DNA of 64,000 nt from Paenimyroides viscosum (GCF_003858535.1 NZ_RQTJ01000009.1:1-64000), one strand, 5' to 3'. Shown: positions 1 through 10,896, counted from the stretch's first letter. Made by a program: numbers and translations. Notes: generated by a model not told the origin, from the letters alone.

Positions 1-72
1 AACATACGTTTTCATATATTTCTTTGAAAACAAAATATAAACAACAAATCCTTCCATCTATATCAAAATAGA

Positions 73-100
73 AAAAGCTTCAGATTTCTCTGAAGCTTTT
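73..100 (-). terminator. Rho-independent terminator of the tRNA pair
   Basis: A perfect 12-bp stem (AAAAGCTTCAGA with TCTGAAGCTTTT) closes a 4-base loop. It lies 5 bases past the 3' end of the first tRNA and is followed on the minus strand by a T run. Confidence 0.85.
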
Positions 101-104
101 CTAG

Positions 105-177
<73 letters not shown>

Positions 178-252
178 CTGTGCGTTTTGTTGAATTTTTA
201 CTACGATTAAAAAACGAAATTCTAAACTTTTTTAAAAGGACCTTAGTCTTAG

Positions 253-325
<73 letters not shown>

Positions 326-336
326 CTATTGTGGTG

Positions 337-366
337 CAAATGTAAGGCGACTTTTTGGAATACCAA
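337..366 (-). promoter_or_regulatory. Bacteroidota promoter for the tRNA pair
   Basis: On the minus strand the -7 element TACATTTG (337-344) fits TAnnTTTG exactly. A -33 TTG lies at 364-366 with a 19-base spacer. The -7 element ends 11 bases before the tRNA. Confidence 0.8.
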
Positions 367-414
367 AACTTTTTTCAGAAAATTATTAAATTAGTGTGTT
401 TAATGATTATTCTG

Positions 415-422
415 TAACTTTG
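415..422 (+). promoter_or_regulatory. -7 element of the era promoter
   Basis: TAACTTTG fits TAnnTTTG exactly and lies 18 bases before the era ATG at 441. I see no clear -33 TTG. It would fall inside the coding region if the upstream in-frame ATG at 396 were used, which argues for the start at 441. Confidence 0.7.
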
Positions 423-440
423 CAAATTATTAAATACATT

Positions 441-1325
441 ATGTCGCACAAAGCTGGTTTTATAAATATTATTGGAAATCCAAACGTTGGAAAATCAACC
501 TTAATGAACGCTTTTATTGGTGAACGCTTATCAATCATCACTTCTAAAGCACAAACAACTCGTCACAGAATCTTTGGAATTGTAAATGGTGACGATTTTC
601 AAATGGTTTTTTCGGATACACCAGGAATCATTAAACCTGCTTATGAATTACAGTCTTCTATGATGGATTTTGTAAAATCGGCGTTTGAAGATGCAGACAT
701 TTTACTTTATATGGTAGAAGTGGGCGAACGCGAGTTAAAAGACGAAGCCTTCTTTAAAAAAATTACGCATGCTAAAGTTCCGGTTTTATTGTTGTTGAAT
801 AAGATCGACAAATCTAACCAAGAACATTTAGAAGAACAAGTTGCTTTATGGAAAGAACAAGTTCCTAACGCAGAAATTATACCGATATCGGCACTTAATA
901 ATTTTAATGTGGATACCGTTTTTAACCGCATTTTAGAATTATTACCAGAATCTCCGCCTTATTACCCTAAAGATACACTTACCGATAAACCTGAACGTTT
1001 TTTTGTAAATGAAATCATTCGTGAAAAAATTCTTTTACACTATCAAAAAGAAATTCCTTATTCGGTAGAAATCGAAACAGAAGAATTTAAAGAAGAAGAA
1101 AAAATCATCCATATTAAAGCGGTGATTATGGTAGAGCGCGACAGTCAAAAAGGGATCATCATTGGTCATAAAGGCGCTGCACTTAAAAAAGTTGGTGTAG
1201 AATCTCGTGCAGATTTAGAAAAATTTTTCGGCAAACAAGTTCACATAGAATTGTTTGTAAAAGTGAATAAAGACTGGAGAAACAACCAATTTCAACTACG
1301 CCGTTTCGGGTATCAACAAAAATAA
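441..1325 (+). CDS. era: GTPase Era
   Basis: Era is a GTPase that binds the 3' end of 16S rRNA and helps 30S subunit maturation. The protein is 294 residues, the usual family length. The G1 motif GNPNVGKST is at about 12-20, DTPG at 59-62 and NKID at 120-123. A C-terminal KH domain holds the GHKG loop near residue 254. An ATG at 396 is in frame, but the -7 promoter lies inside that extension and Era homologs begin shortly before the P loop, so I chose 441. The gene der follows after 27 bases, giving a two-gene ribosome-assembly unit. Confidence 0.96.
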   Translation: MSHKAGFINIIGNPNVGKSTLMNAFIGERLSIITSKAQTTRHRIFGIVNGDDFQMVFSDTPGIIKPAYELQSSMMDFVKSAFEDADILLYMVEVGERELKDEAFFKKITHAKVPVLLLLNKIDKSNQEHLEEQVALWKEQVPNAEIIPISALNNFNVDTVFNRILELLPESPPYYPKDTLTDKPERFFVNEIIREKILLHYQKEIPYSVEIETEEFKEEEKIIHIKAVIMVERDSQKGIIIGHKGAALKKVGVESRADLEKFFGKQVHIELFVKVNKDWRNNQFQLRRFGYQQK

Positions 1326-1352
1326 AATCACACTTTTTAAAAGTGAAGTAAT

Positions 1353-2663
1353 ATGAACAACATTGTAGCAATTGTAGGCCGACCTAACGTAGGAAAGTCA
1401 ACGTTTTTTAACCGTCTTATTCAAAGACGCGAAGCCATAGTAGATTCGGTTAGCGGAGTTACCCGTGATCGTAATTATGGAAAATCAGAATGGAATGGAA
1501 AAGAATTCTCTGTAATTGATACAGGTGGATATATTAAAGGATCAGACGATATTTTTGAAGCAGAAATACGCAAACAAGTTGAATTGGCGATTGATGAAGC
1601 CGATGCAATTGTATTTTTGGTTGATGTAGAAGAAGGAATTACCCCAATGGATAACGAAGTTGCTAAACTACTTCGTAAAGTTACCAAACCAGTTTTATTG
1701 GTCGTAAATAAAGTCGATAACGCTAAACGCGAACAAGACGCTTTTGAATTTTACAATTTAGGCTTAGGTGAATACGTTACCATGTCTGGAATGAGTGGTT
1801 CGGGAACGGGTGAAGTTTTAGATAAAATTGTTGAAATTTTACCAGAATTGCCAGAAGTTGAAGAAGCGACCGAAGAATTACCTCGTTTTGCAGTAGTTGG
1901 TAGACCAAATGCTGGAAAATCGAGTTTTATTAACGCTTTAATTGGCGAAGATCGTTTTGTTGTAACAGATATTGCTGGAACAACCCGTGACGCAATTGAT
2001 ACAAAATACAACCGTTTTGGTTTTGAATTTAACTTGGTTGATACAGCGGGTATCCGTAGAAAAGCAAAGGTTAAAGAAGATTTAGAATTTTATTCGGTAA
2101 TGCGTTCTGTACGTGCTATTGAGCATTCCGATGTGTGTATTTTGGTGATTGATGCTACTCGTGGTTTTGAAGGTCAGGATCAAAGTATTTTTTGGTTGGC
2201 AGAAAAAAACCGCAAGGGAATTGTAATCTTGGTCAACAAGTGGGATTTGGTAGAAAAAGACACCATGACTACAGTACAATACGAGAAAAAAATTCGTGAA
2301 GAAATAGCTCCGTTTACCGATGTGCCTATTCTATTTGTATCGGCATTAACCAAACAACGTTTGCTAAAAGCCTTAGAAACGGCTGTAGAAGTGTACGAAA
2401 ACCGTAAGCAACGTATTGCAACATCGAAATTTAACGACACAATGTTGCCGATTATAGAACACAATCCGCCACCGGCAATTAAAGGTAAATACATTAAAAT
2501 TAAATACTGTATGCAGTTGCCAACGCCAGTGCCGCAGTTTGTGTTTTTTGCCAATTTACCGCAATATATTAAAGATCCGTACAAGCGTTATGTTGAAAAC
2601 AAATTACGCGAAATATATAATTTTGAAGGAGTGCCAATAGAAATATACTTCCGCCAGAAATAA
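1353..2663 (+). CDS. der: GTPase Der (EngA)
   Basis: Der is a tandem-domain GTPase needed for 50S subunit assembly. The 436-residue protein has a first G domain with GRPNVGKST at 9-17, DTGG near 56 and NKVD near 118. A second G domain has GRPNAGKSS near 182, DTAG and NKWD. A KH-like C-terminal domain ends the protein. Both G domains look intact. It lies 27 bases downstream of era and is probably on the same transcript, which ends at the hairpin at 2668. Confidence 0.96.
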   Translation: MNNIVAIVGRPNVGKSTFFNRLIQRREAIVDSVSGVTRDRNYGKSEWNGKEFSVIDTGGYIKGSDDIFEAEIRKQVELAIDEADAIVFLVDVEEGITPMDNEVAKLLRKVTKPVLLVVNKVDNAKREQDAFEFYNLGLGEYVTMSGMSGSGTGEVLDKIVEILPELPEVEEATEELPRFAVVGRPNAGKSSFINALIGEDRFVVTDIAGTTRDAIDTKYNRFGFEFNLVDTAGIRRKAKVKEDLEFYSVMRSVRAIEHSDVCILVIDATRGFEGQDQSIFWLAEKNRKGIVILVNKWDLVEKDTMTTVQYEKKIREEIAPFTDVPILFVSALTKQRLLKALETAVEVYENRKQRIATSKFNDTMLPIIEHNPPPAIKGKYIKIKYCMQLPTPVPQFVFFANLPQYIKDPYKRYVENKLREIYNFEGVPIEIYFRQK

Positions 2664-2667
2664 TTAC

Positions 2668-2697
2668 AAAAGGAAAGATTTAAACGTCTTTCCTTTT
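2668..2697 (+). terminator. Terminator of era-der
   Basis: An 11-bp perfect stem (AAAAGGAAAGA with TCTTTCCTTTT) and an 8-base loop begin 5 bases after the der stop and end in a run of T. Confidence 0.85.
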
Positions 2698-2909
2698 TTT
2701 GTATACTCAATTCTTATTGATATGCAACATTTTGTATATGAAGAATAATATGCGAAGCGGAAACAAGTTCAGCTTGACAAAAAACGAATAAGGATTCTTT
2801 ACAAGAAACCTCAGGAAAATATTAAATGATTCTATTTAAAATCAGTACAAAATCTACAAAAGACAAATAAATAACGGCAATCAAATTTTTTAACATAAAA
2901 ACACTTTGT

Positions 2910-2917
2910 TATTTTTG
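2910..2917 (+). promoter_or_regulatory. -7 element 4 bases from a start codon
   Basis: TATTTTTG fits TAnnTTTG exactly and ends only 4 bases before the ATG at 2922. The transcript should start at or next to the ATG. I see no obvious -33 TTG. Confidence 0.6.
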
Positions 2918-2921
2918 CATT

Positions 2922-5732
2922 ATGAAAAAGATACTATCCATACTTCCGTTTTTAATAATGCTGATTTCTTTTGAAAGTTTTTCACAAAACATTCAACTGA
3001 AAGGAAAAGTAGTAGATGATACAAAATCACCTATTGTTGAAATGACCGTTTATCTTTCTAAAGCCAAAGATTCAACGCTTATTCAGTACGCTACAACCGA
3101 TATTTCAGGCTTATTTTCTATTGATATTAAAGCCGTTGAAGAATCAACATACTTAACTTTTTCGTACTTAGGATTTAAAGATCGTATTGAAAAATTCGAT
3201 AAAATAAATCAGTCCAAAGATTTTGGAGAAGTAATAATGGAACCAGATTCTGATTTACTTTCGGAAATTATTATTGTAACCGATGCACCAATTCGTGTTA
3301 AAAACGACACTTTAGAATTTAACGCTTCGTCGTTTAAAGTTCGTCCCGATGCCAATGTAGAAGCATTGTTGAAAGAATTACCTGGTGTTGAAATTGATGC
3401 CAACAAAAAAATAACCGTAAACGGTAAAGAGGTTACGCAGATTCTGGTAAACGGAAAACCTTTTTTTAATACAGACGGAACTATTGCATTACAAAATTTA
3501 CCTGCCGATTTAATTAAAAAAGTTCAGGTTACAGACCATAAAACCAAGGGCGAAGAATTTTCGGGCAGAAAAGCTAAAAGCGATAATGCCAGTATAAATC
3601 TTACAATAGATGAAGCCAACAATAAAGGTTTAATGGCTAAATTAAGTGCGGGAATTGGCAGTATTATTGACGACGCCAACCGTTACGAAAGTAGCGGATT
3701 AATCAACTATTTTAAAGGAAACCGTAAAATTTCGGTTTTAGCGTCGTCTAACAACATAAATTCAGAAGGTTTTTCTATGGATGAACTTTTTGACAATATG
3801 GGCGGCGGTCGTAGCCAAATGTTTAGTTTTGGCGGACGTTCGGGTGGTCCGGGTGGTTTTGGTAGCGGTACCGGAATTACGCGTACCAATATGGCGGGCG
3901 TGAATTATTCTGATCAGTTTTTTAAAGGTTTTGAAACCAACGCAAGTTATTATTTTAAAGATACACAGAACAAAAATAATAATCGTTCGCGCGTGATAAA
4001 CTTGTTGCCAGACGGCGATTTTATTACCGAAACAGAATCGCAGCGTTTAAACAACAATACCAACCACAATGCCGATGTTCGTTTGGAATATAAAATAAAT
4101 CCGACAACTCAATTGTTCGTTAACCCAAAAATCACGGCAAACAACAACGAATTCAGAAATACATCCGCATCAAAATCAATGGATGCAGATGGAAATTTAT
4201 TTAATGAAAGTAATGAAAAATCTTTTTCAACTGCCGATAGTTTTACATTTAAAAACTCAATTGAATTCAACAAAAAATTAAACGATAAAGGAAAGAATTT
4301 TAGTTTATCATTCGAAAATGATAATTCAAAAACAACAGGTTTAGGTAAAACCAATTCTGCTACTTTGTTTTATCAGGGCGATCAACCAAATGATATTAGA
4401 AATCAGGAAGAAAAGTCAAACAGCACAGATGATATTTATACAATAACTGCAGAATATTCGCAACCTATAAGCGAAAAAGCGTTTATTGATTTAGGTTACA
4501 CGTTTGATTACAACAACAAAACCGACAACCTAAACACCTTTAATTTTAACGAAGACAGCAACAGTTTTATTGATTTTAACGATCGTTTATCAAACCAAAC
4601 GCACACCAATATCATAACCAACACGCCTTACGTAGGTTTAAATTACAATACCGATAAAGTGGAATGGTTTGTAAATTCGGGAGTAAATATTGCCAATTTT
4701 AATGCATCGGCTTTTTACATGAGTAACGATTATTCGGTCGACAGAAAATTTATTTCGCCATACATTCGCAGTAATTTCAGATATAAGCTTGATAAAAACA
4801 AAAATTTCAACATTGGTTACAACTACAACGTAAACAACCCAAATGCTACGCAGATTCTGCCATACGAACGTTTAAACGATCCGTTGCAAACATACATTGG
4901 AAACCGCGATTTAGATCAGGCAAAATACCACTCGTTACGTTTAGGTTTTAGAAATTACAACTTCCAAATGCGATCTGGCTGGAGTATTTTTGCCAACGCA
5001 ACTTTTTATGATTCGCAAATTGTTTCTTCTACCTTATTCGACGAAAACCGTAAGCGAACCACAACTTATGAAAATGTATCGGGTGCTTTTAATACTGGTT
5101 TGTTTTTTCATTGGAGCAAATCGTATAAATTTGATGCGCATACTATTCGATACGGAGCAGGAACAAATATTACATTCAACAAACAAAAAGGTTTTGCAAA
5201 TGGCGTTTTGTATGATGCCAATGAATTAAGTTTTTCTCCAAACATTTACGGATCTTGGGATTATGGCGAACTTTTTACCATAGCACCGTCATACAACGTA
5301 TCGTTTAACAATACCAAATACAGTAATTTTCAACTGGCAGAAACAAGTTTTGTAAAGCACAACATTATGTTGCAAACAACTACTTACTGGCCAGAGAATT
5401 TCACGTGGGGTAATGATTTCGGCTACACATACAACTCTAATATTGCACCAGGTTTTCAAAGAGATTTCTTTTTGTGGAACACCGCAATTTCGTACGCATT
5501 TTTAAACAAAGCGTTAACTGCGAAAGTAAAAGTGTACGATTTACTTAATCAAAATATAGGAACATCAAGAACAATTAGTCCAACAGCGATTATCGACCAG
5601 GAAAACACCGTTTTAGAACGATACATAATGTTTTCGGTAACGTGGAAATTCAATCAGTTTGGAAATTCTTCAAACAACAGAAACCGTGGTGGTAGCAGAA
5701 TGATGATGCCAGGCAGGGGGAGAGAATTGTAG
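2922..5732 (+). CDS. Outer-membrane beta-barrel protein, copy A
   Basis: This 936-residue protein has a signal peptide (about 1-22, ending SFSQ). A carboxypeptidase-regulatory-like beta sandwich follows at about 24-105, then a TonB-plug-like segment at about 125-205 that includes NDTLEFNASSFKVRP. The rest is a long barrel rich in aromatic/Asn strands, as in the OMP_b-brl_3 type common in Bacteroidota. A Gly-rich stretch near 300-320 and a Met/Arg/Gly-rich tail are unusual. No substrate can be read from the sequence. A paralog of almost equal length follows after 112 bases, so this is a tandem duplication. A terminator separates the two copies, so each is probably its own unit. Confidence 0.88.
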   Translation: MKKILSILPFLIMLISFESFSQNIQLKGKVVDDTKSPIVEMTVYLSKAKDSTLIQYATTDISGLFSIDIKAVEESTYLTFSYLGFKDRIEKFDKINQSKDFGEVIMEPDSDLLSEIIIVTDAPIRVKNDTLEFNASSFKVRPDANVEALLKELPGVEIDANKKITVNGKEVTQILVNGKPFFNTDGTIALQNLPADLIKKVQVTDHKTKGEEFSGRKAKSDNASINLTIDEANNKGLMAKLSAGIGSIIDDANRYESSGLINYFKGNRKISVLASSNNINSEGFSMDELFDNMGGGRSQMFSFGGRSGGPGGFGSGTGITRTNMAGVNYSDQFFKGFETNASYYFKDTQNKNNNRSRVINLLPDGDFITETESQRLNNNTNHNADVRLEYKINPTTQLFVNPKITANNNEFRNTSASKSMDADGNLFNESNEKSFSTADSFTFKNSIEFNKKLNDKGKNFSLSFENDNSKTTGLGKTNSATLFYQGDQPNDIRNQEEKSNSTDDIYTITAEYSQPISEKAFIDLGYTFDYNNKTDNLNTFNFNEDSNSFIDFNDRLSNQTHTNIITNTPYVGLNYNTDKVEWFVNSGVNIANFNASAFYMSNDYSVDRKFISPYIRSNFRYKLDKNKNFNIGYNYNVNNPNATQILPYERLNDPLQTYIGNRDLDQAKYHSLRLGFRNYNFQMRSGWSIFANATFYDSQIVSSTLFDENRKRTTTYENVSGAFNTGLFFHWSKSYKFDAHTIRYGAGTNITFNKQKGFANGVLYDANELSFSPNIYGSWDYGELFTIAPSYNVSFNNTKYSNFQLAETSFVKHNIMLQTTTYWPENFTWGNDFGYTYNSNIAPGFQRDFFLWNTAISYAFLNKALTAKVKVYDLLNQNIGTSRTISPTAIIDQENTVLERYIMFSVTWKFNQFGNSSNNRNRGGSRMMMPGRGREL

Positions 5733-5756
5733 AATAATCATCGATAAAAAAATGTT

Positions 5757-5787
5757 AAAAGCGTGTAAAAACTTATTGCACGCTTTT
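5757..5787 (+). terminator. Terminator between the two barrel genes
   Basis: AAAAGCGTG pairs with CACGCTTTT around a 13-base loop and is followed by T-rich sequence, 25 bases past the stop of copy A. Confidence 0.75.
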
Positions 5788-5844
5788 TATATATACTATT
5801 TTTAACAAAATTACGTTTACTAAATAAAATATTACAAAACATTT

Positions 5845-8622
5845 ATGAAAAACCTATTATTTATGTGCATGCTTTTATGCGGCACACTTCTTCATGCGCA
5901 AAAAATTGAGTTAAAAGGAAAAGTTGTAGATCCTGACAAAAAACCAATAGAATCGGCAACTGTGTATCTATCTTCAAAAAAAGATTCTACCCTAATTGAT
6001 TACACTATTACCGATGTAAAAGGGATTTTTACCTTACCCGTTAGAAAAATTGAAGAACCTACTTTTATGACTATTTCTACTTTAGGGTTTGAAGATTTTT
6101 CTAAAGAATTTGAAAGTATTATAGCATCTGTTGATCTTGGTACAATTTCACTAAACACATCAGGTGATCTTTTAGATGAATTGGTCATTAATACAGACGG
6201 ACCACCGGTAAGAGTTAAGAAAGACACGTTAGAATTTAACGCTTCTGCCTTTAAGGTTCGCCCTGATGCTACTGTAAAAGAGCTTTTAGAACAATTACCT
6301 GGTGTAGAAGTGGGCGATGACGGTAAAGTTAAACACAATGGCATTGAAGTTAACAACATTATAGTTAACGGAAAACCATTTTTTGGCGAAGACGGAAAAG
6401 TTATCATGGAAAACTTACCTGCCGAAATTATTAATAAAGTACAGATAACAAACACTAAATCAAAAGAAGAAAAACTATCAGGCGCTACTGCTAACGGCGA
6501 ATCTAAAACCATAAACTTAACGATAGACGATGATAAGAACAAAGGTTTATTTGGTAAGTTTATTGCCGGATATGGTACCGATGATCGCTACGAATCATCG
6601 CTTTTGTTCAATTATTTTAAAAACGATTTTAAAATAAGCGTACTGGGTTCATCAAACAACATTAATTCTACAGGTTTTTCTACCAACGAAATCATGGACA
6701 ATATGTCTGGTGGTAGAAATAGTTATTCCTCATGGTCATCGGACGGTGGATTTAATATTAATGGGTTAGATTTTAGTAGTAGCCAAGGAATTTATCAAAC
6801 CGATTTAATCGGCGTTAATTATAGTGATAATTGGGGCAAGAAAAATAAAGTAACCGGAAATTATTTATTTCGAGAAGTAGAAAACACCAACAAAAGTAAA
6901 TCGCGTGTTGAAAATTTATTACCTGATAACCGATATGTAACCGAAGCGGAATCTGATCTTAAATCAAAACAAGGCAAGCATACGTTTAATTATGATATTG
7001 AAATGGAAATAGATTCGCTTACTACCATTAGCATCGTTCCAAAGTTTGAAAGAGGCATAAATACTTCCAGATCAAATTCATACAGTGAAACCAGAAATGA
7101 AAACAATACCCTTTTAAACGAATCTAAAAACAGCAGCTTTACAAACGCAGATACTTATAATTTTGAAAATCAAATAATTATATCACGCAGATTTAAACGG
7201 AAAGGAAGAAGTTTAAGTACCACTTTTGGCAATAAAAACAACAACTCTAAAACATTTCAAACACGAAATTCACAAGCTTATTTTTATCAAACAGGTTTAC
7301 CAGACGATATAAGAAATCAAAATATTGAATCTACAAACCATAACGATGAGTATTCGTTAAACTTTGTGTACCGCGAGCCAATTGCCAGTAAACAAACCTT
7401 AACTTTTAACGTTACAAATACGTGGAAAAATGAATTTCAAGGAAAAGGTACGTTCGACTTTAATAGCGCAGCAAATGCATATACAGACTATAACACCTTG
7501 CTTTCTTTTAGCAATTCATTAAAAGGTTATAAGATCGACCCTAGTTTTAGTTACCAAATAAGTGGTGAAAAATATTATTTTACCTTTGGCGGGGGTACGG
7601 CAATTAATAATTACGACGTAATGTCTTTCTACAACAGTGAAAATTATGTAAACCAACGTTTAGATATCTTACCAAATGCAAGAGTTTATGCTAATTATCG
7701 CATCGGTAAATCAACAAGCATTGGCGCAAATTATTCTTACAGAGAAGATAGCCCTATGATGTTTCAGTTGTTAGAATACGAAGATTTATCTAACCCTTTA
7801 TTTAGATCAACAGGAAACAAAGACTTAAAAACTACACAGCGTCACAGTTTTTATTTAAACTTTAATAACTATGATTGGCAAACTCGATCTGGTTATTATT
7901 TTTATGGTGGTGGATCTTTTAACGCCCGCGACATAGCATCATCAACCGTTTTCGATGAAAATTATGTAGGTTATTCTACTTTCATTAATATTGAAGATAC
8001 TTATAATTATTGGGCAGGTGTAAACTACACCAAAAGTTTTCAGTTAACAGATGTAAATAAATTAACTGTTGCAGCTGGTTTTAGTTTTGATGGCGGATTA
8101 GATAAGGGCATACAAAACGGCGTGTTGTACAATTCTCATCGCACTTCAATCAATCCAGAATTAAGCGTTACTTTAGATCTTAATAAAAAGTTTATTATTA
8201 AACCCAATTATAGTTATGAAATTGTAAACAATAGTTTTGATAATTTCATTATTGATAAATCTAACTTTTTTAAGCACAAGGCTGGTTTAATGGTAACATC
8301 GTACCTGCCTAAAAATGTAGTTTTTGGAAGTGATATTATGTACGAATACAATTCTAACCTTTCTAGCGATTTTAGAAAAGATTTTCTTTTGTGGAACGCT
8401 AGTTTGGGATACAATTTCTTAAATGATCGTTTATTGGCTAAGGTTAAAATGTACGATATCTTAAATCAAAACCAAAGTGTTAGAAGAACTGTATCTCCAA
8501 CAAGCATTTCAGACATGCAAAACACCATTCTTAAACAATATGTAATGTTTTCTTTAACTTATAAATTAGAAAAATTTGCAGGTAAAAAGAAAAGCCGTTA
8601 CAGTTTTGACGAAGAAGAATAA
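5845..8622 (+). CDS. Outer-membrane beta-barrel protein, copy B
   Basis: This 925-residue paralog of the preceding gene has the same architecture: signal peptide (about 1-19, ending LLHAQ), carboxypeptidase-like domain, plug-like segment with KDTLEFNASAFKVRP, and a long barrel. Short motifs such as VNGKPFF and the SSNNIN region are shared with copy A, while the barrel loops differ clearly. The last residues are acidic (SFDEEE), unlike the basic tail of copy A. The protein probably sits in the outer membrane; the cargo is unknown. Only a weak -7-like TACGTTTA is visible upstream. Confidence 0.88.
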   Translation: MKNLLFMCMLLCGTLLHAQKIELKGKVVDPDKKPIESATVYLSSKKDSTLIDYTITDVKGIFTLPVRKIEEPTFMTISTLGFEDFSKEFESIIASVDLGTISLNTSGDLLDELVINTDGPPVRVKKDTLEFNASAFKVRPDATVKELLEQLPGVEVGDDGKVKHNGIEVNNIIVNGKPFFGEDGKVIMENLPAEIINKVQITNTKSKEEKLSGATANGESKTINLTIDDDKNKGLFGKFIAGYGTDDRYESSLLFNYFKNDFKISVLGSSNNINSTGFSTNEIMDNMSGGRNSYSSWSSDGGFNINGLDFSSSQGIYQTDLIGVNYSDNWGKKNKVTGNYLFREVENTNKSKSRVENLLPDNRYVTEAESDLKSKQGKHTFNYDIEMEIDSLTTISIVPKFERGINTSRSNSYSETRNENNTLLNESKNSSFTNADTYNFENQIIISRRFKRKGRSLSTTFGNKNNNSKTFQTRNSQAYFYQTGLPDDIRNQNIESTNHNDEYSLNFVYREPIASKQTLTFNVTNTWKNEFQGKGTFDFNSAANAYTDYNTLLSFSNSLKGYKIDPSFSYQISGEKYYFTFGGGTAINNYDVMSFYNSENYVNQRLDILPNARVYANYRIGKSTSIGANYSYREDSPMMFQLLEYEDLSNPLFRSTGNKDLKTTQRHSFYLNFNNYDWQTRSGYYFYGGGSFNARDIASSTVFDENYVGYSTFINIEDTYNYWAGVNYTKSFQLTDVNKLTVAAGFSFDGGLDKGIQNGVLYNSHRTSINPELSVTLDLNKKFIIKPNYSYEIVNNSFDNFIIDKSNFFKHKAGLMVTSYLPKNVVFGSDIMYEYNSNLSSDFRKDFLLWNASLGYNFLNDRLLAKVKMYDILNQNQSVRRTVSPTSISDMQNTILKQYVMFSLTYKLEKFAGKKKSRYSFDEEE

Positions 8623-8623
8623 A

Positions 8624-8654
8624 AAAACAGCAACCTTAAACGGGTTGCTGTTTT
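8624..8654. terminator. Bidirectional terminator
   Basis: A perfect 12-bp stem (AAAACAGCAACC with GGTTGCTGTTTT) with A and T runs on both sides lies between the convergent barrel gene and hemL. Confidence 0.85.
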
Positions 8655-8697
8655 GCTTTAGAATCTATTGTATGGTTAATAAAACAACCTTTGTAGA

Positions 8698-9978
8698 TTA
8701 TTTCGTTACTTCATCTATAACTTTTATTGTTTCGTCTAAATCTTCATACGACAATGCATCGGTAATAAACCATGTTTCGTAGCTTGACGGTGCAATGTAA
8801 ATACCGCGTTCAAGCAAATCGTGAAAGAACTTTTTAAACTCGGGTGTATCTGCTTTTGAAGCATCTTCGTAATTTTCAACTGCGTTTTCGTAAAAGAAAA
8901 TCGAAATCATAGAACCTACCCTATTTACTGTAAACGTTTTGTTGTTTGCAGTTAAAACCTTGCGAATACCCACTTCTAAATAGGCTGTTTTTTCTTCTAA
9001 ACGATTAAACAATTCAACGTCGCTATTTATTGCTTGCAACATTGCCAAGCCAGCCGCCATTGCTAACGGATTTCCAGACAATGTTCCTGCCTGGTAAACC
9101 GGACCAATTGGTGCTAAATAATCCATAATTTCGTTACGTGCAGCAAATGCGCCAACAGGTAAGCCGCCACCAATTACTTTCCCAAAGCAAACAATATCTG
9201 CGGTAACATTAAACAATTCTTGGGCACCACCTTTTGCTAAACGGAAACCTGTCATTACTTCATCAAAAATCAACAATGTGTTGTTTTCATCACAAATAGA
9301 TCTTAATTCTTGAAGAAAATTATTTACCGGTGGCACGCAACCCATGTTTCCTGCAACTGGTTCAATTATAATGGCTGCAATTTCATTTTTATTTGCTTGA
9401 AACAATTCCTTTACAGAATTCATATCGTTGTAATTCGCTAACAACGTATCTTGCGCAGTTCCTTTGGTTACTCCTGGGCTTGATGGCATACCGAAAGTAG
9501 ACAAGCCGCTACCTGCCGCAATTAAAAACGAATCGGAGTGTCCGTGGTAACAACCCCGAAATTTAATTATTTTTTCTCGTTTTGTATATCCTCTTGCCAA
9601 ACGAACTGCACTCATACACGCTTCGGTTCCTGAATTTACAAATCGAATTTTATCGATATTTGGAACCATTGAAACAGCCAATTTTGCAATTTCGGTTTCA
9701 ATTTCGGTTGGCGCACCAAAAGATGTTCCTTTTTTTGTTTTTTCTATAACCGCATCAACAACAGGTTGGTAAGCATGACCCAAAATCATAGGTCCCCATG
9801 AATTAATGTAATCAATGTATCGTTTGTCATCTTCATCGAACATATAAGCGCCTTTGGCTTCTTTAATGAAAATAGGCGTTCCACCGACCGATTTAAACGC
9901 ACGAACGGGAGAATTAACTCCTCCCGGTATATATTTTAAAGCTTCAACGAATAATTCGCTGCTTCGTTTGTATAACAT
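8698..9978 (-). CDS. hemL: Glutamate-1-semialdehyde 2,1-aminomutase
   Basis: HemL converts glutamate-1-semialdehyde to 5-aminolevulinate, the last step of the C5 route into heme. The 426-residue protein is the usual length. It shows the PLP-binding NSGTEA loop at 115-120, CYHGHSDS near 143, the FDEV motif near 238, and the Schiff-base lysine K267 in CFGKVIGGG. It is the last gene of a four-gene minus-strand operon and starts 3 bases after the glucosaminidase gene ends. No hem partner genes are nearby. Confidence 0.96.
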   Translation of the reverse strand: MLYKRSSELFVEALKYIPGGVNSPVRAFKSVGGTPIFIKEAKGAYMFDEDDKRYIDYINSWGPMILGHAYQPVVDAVIEKTKKGTSFGAPTEIETEIAKLAVSMVPNIDKIRFVNSGTEACMSAVRLARGYTKREKIIKFRGCYHGHSDSFLIAAGSGLSTFGMPSSPGVTKGTAQDTLLANYNDMNSVKELFQANKNEIAAIIIEPVAGNMGCVPPVNNFLQELRSICDENNTLLIFDEVMTGFRLAKGGAQELFNVTADIVCFGKVIGGGLPVGAFAARNEIMDYLAPIGPVYQAGTLSGNPLAMAAGLAMLQAINSDVELFNRLEEKTAYLEVGIRKVLTANNKTFTVNRVGSMISIFFYENAVENYEDASKADTPEFKKFFHDLLERGIYIAPSSYETWFITDALSYEDLDETIKVIDEVTK

Positions 9979-9981
9979 TTT

Positions 9982-10896
9982 TTATTGAATTTTTATAATT
10001 TGACCTACACTTAAAGTATTTGTATTTAATTGATTTAATTGTTTGATATAATCTACCGACGAATTAAATTTTTGGCAGATACCATATAACGTATCACCTG
10101 CCTGAACAGTATAAGTTTGTGCTTGTGCACCATAATTTGTTGCTACAACTTCTTCTGTTTTATTTGCAACAAATTGATAGTCTGAGCCTAAAACTTTTTG
10201 ATCGTATTCATACAACTTGTATCGTTCTATTATGCTGATTAATTTTTGTGGATAACGTGGATCTGTTGCGTAACCTGCTTTTTTTAAACCTTTAGCCCAC
10301 GCGGTATAATCTTTTTTATCTAAGGTAAATAAATTTTTATAATACACTCTGTTCGCTAAAAATTCTGAATGATCGTTGTAAGATTCTATGGCTGTAGTAT
10401 ATTTCCTAAAGCATTCATTAGGTGCATCATCGGTATGCGAAACCGTTTCGCCTGTCCATTCTTCTTTACATTTAATACCGAAATGGTTATTGGCAGTTCT
10501 GCACAACGTTCCGTTTCCTGATCCCGATTCTAAAATTCCCTGTGCAAGTTTAATACTTGCCGGAATTCCATACGTTCTCATACTTTGCATTGCTGCACCC
10601 GAATATAAATTAATGTAATCTTCTACGGTGTTCTTTGAAACATTCACTTTTGAAGTAGCTATTAATGTTTCACTGTCGTCTTTTTCAAGTAAAGGTTTAA
10701 CAGTTTTTGCAGGTTTCGTTTCTGCTATTGGAGTATTCTCTTTTTTAATTGCAGATGTAGTTTTAACAACTACCTTTTTCTTATTATCACCATTTCCGTA
10801 TTCTTTGGCAATCTTTTCTTTTACTTTTGTATTATGAGCGGCGTTGCAACTCATTAAAATCAATCCTGTAAATAGTACGGACAATACTTTCTTCAT
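9982..10896 (-). CDS. Glucosaminidase-LysM lipoprotein
   Basis: This is a probable peptidoglycan hydrolase of the GH73 N-acetylglucosaminidase family. Its 304 residues begin with a lipoprotein signal peptide whose lipobox cysteine is C17 (LMSC). A Lys/Thr-rich linker leads to the glucosaminidase domain at about 90-235, with AQGILESGSG containing the likely catalytic Glu and NNHFGIKC. A single LysM repeat near 258-304 (YTVQAGDTLYGICQKF) would bind the cell wall. The start codon overlaps the stop of the upstream gene by 4 bases, so translation is probably coupled. Confidence 0.9.
   Translation of the reverse strand: MKKVLSVLFTGLILMSCNAAHNTKVKEKIAKEYGNGDNKKKVVVKTTSAIKKENTPIAETKPAKTVKPLLEKDDSETLIATSKVNVSKNTVEDYINLYSGAAMQSMRTYGIPASIKLAQGILESGSGNGTLCRTANNHFGIKCKEEWTGETVSHTDDAPNECFRKYTTAIESYNDHSEFLANRVYYKNLFTLDKKDYTAWAKGLKKAGYATDPRYPQKLISIIERYKLYEYDQKVLGSDYQFVANKTEEVVATNYGAQAQTYTVQAGDTLYGICQKFNSSVDYIKQLNQLNTNTLSVGQIIKIQ

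Noticed and set aside
396-440. Longer start for era at 396
   Set aside because: The extension would contain the perfect -7 promoter element at 415-422 and is not part of the Era family; 441 fits both.
2752-2780. Possible repeat fragment (AAACAAGTTCAGCTTGACAA) in the der-barrel gap
   Set aside because: It resembles common intergenic repeats of the family, but it has no inverted partner here and cannot be supported from one copy.
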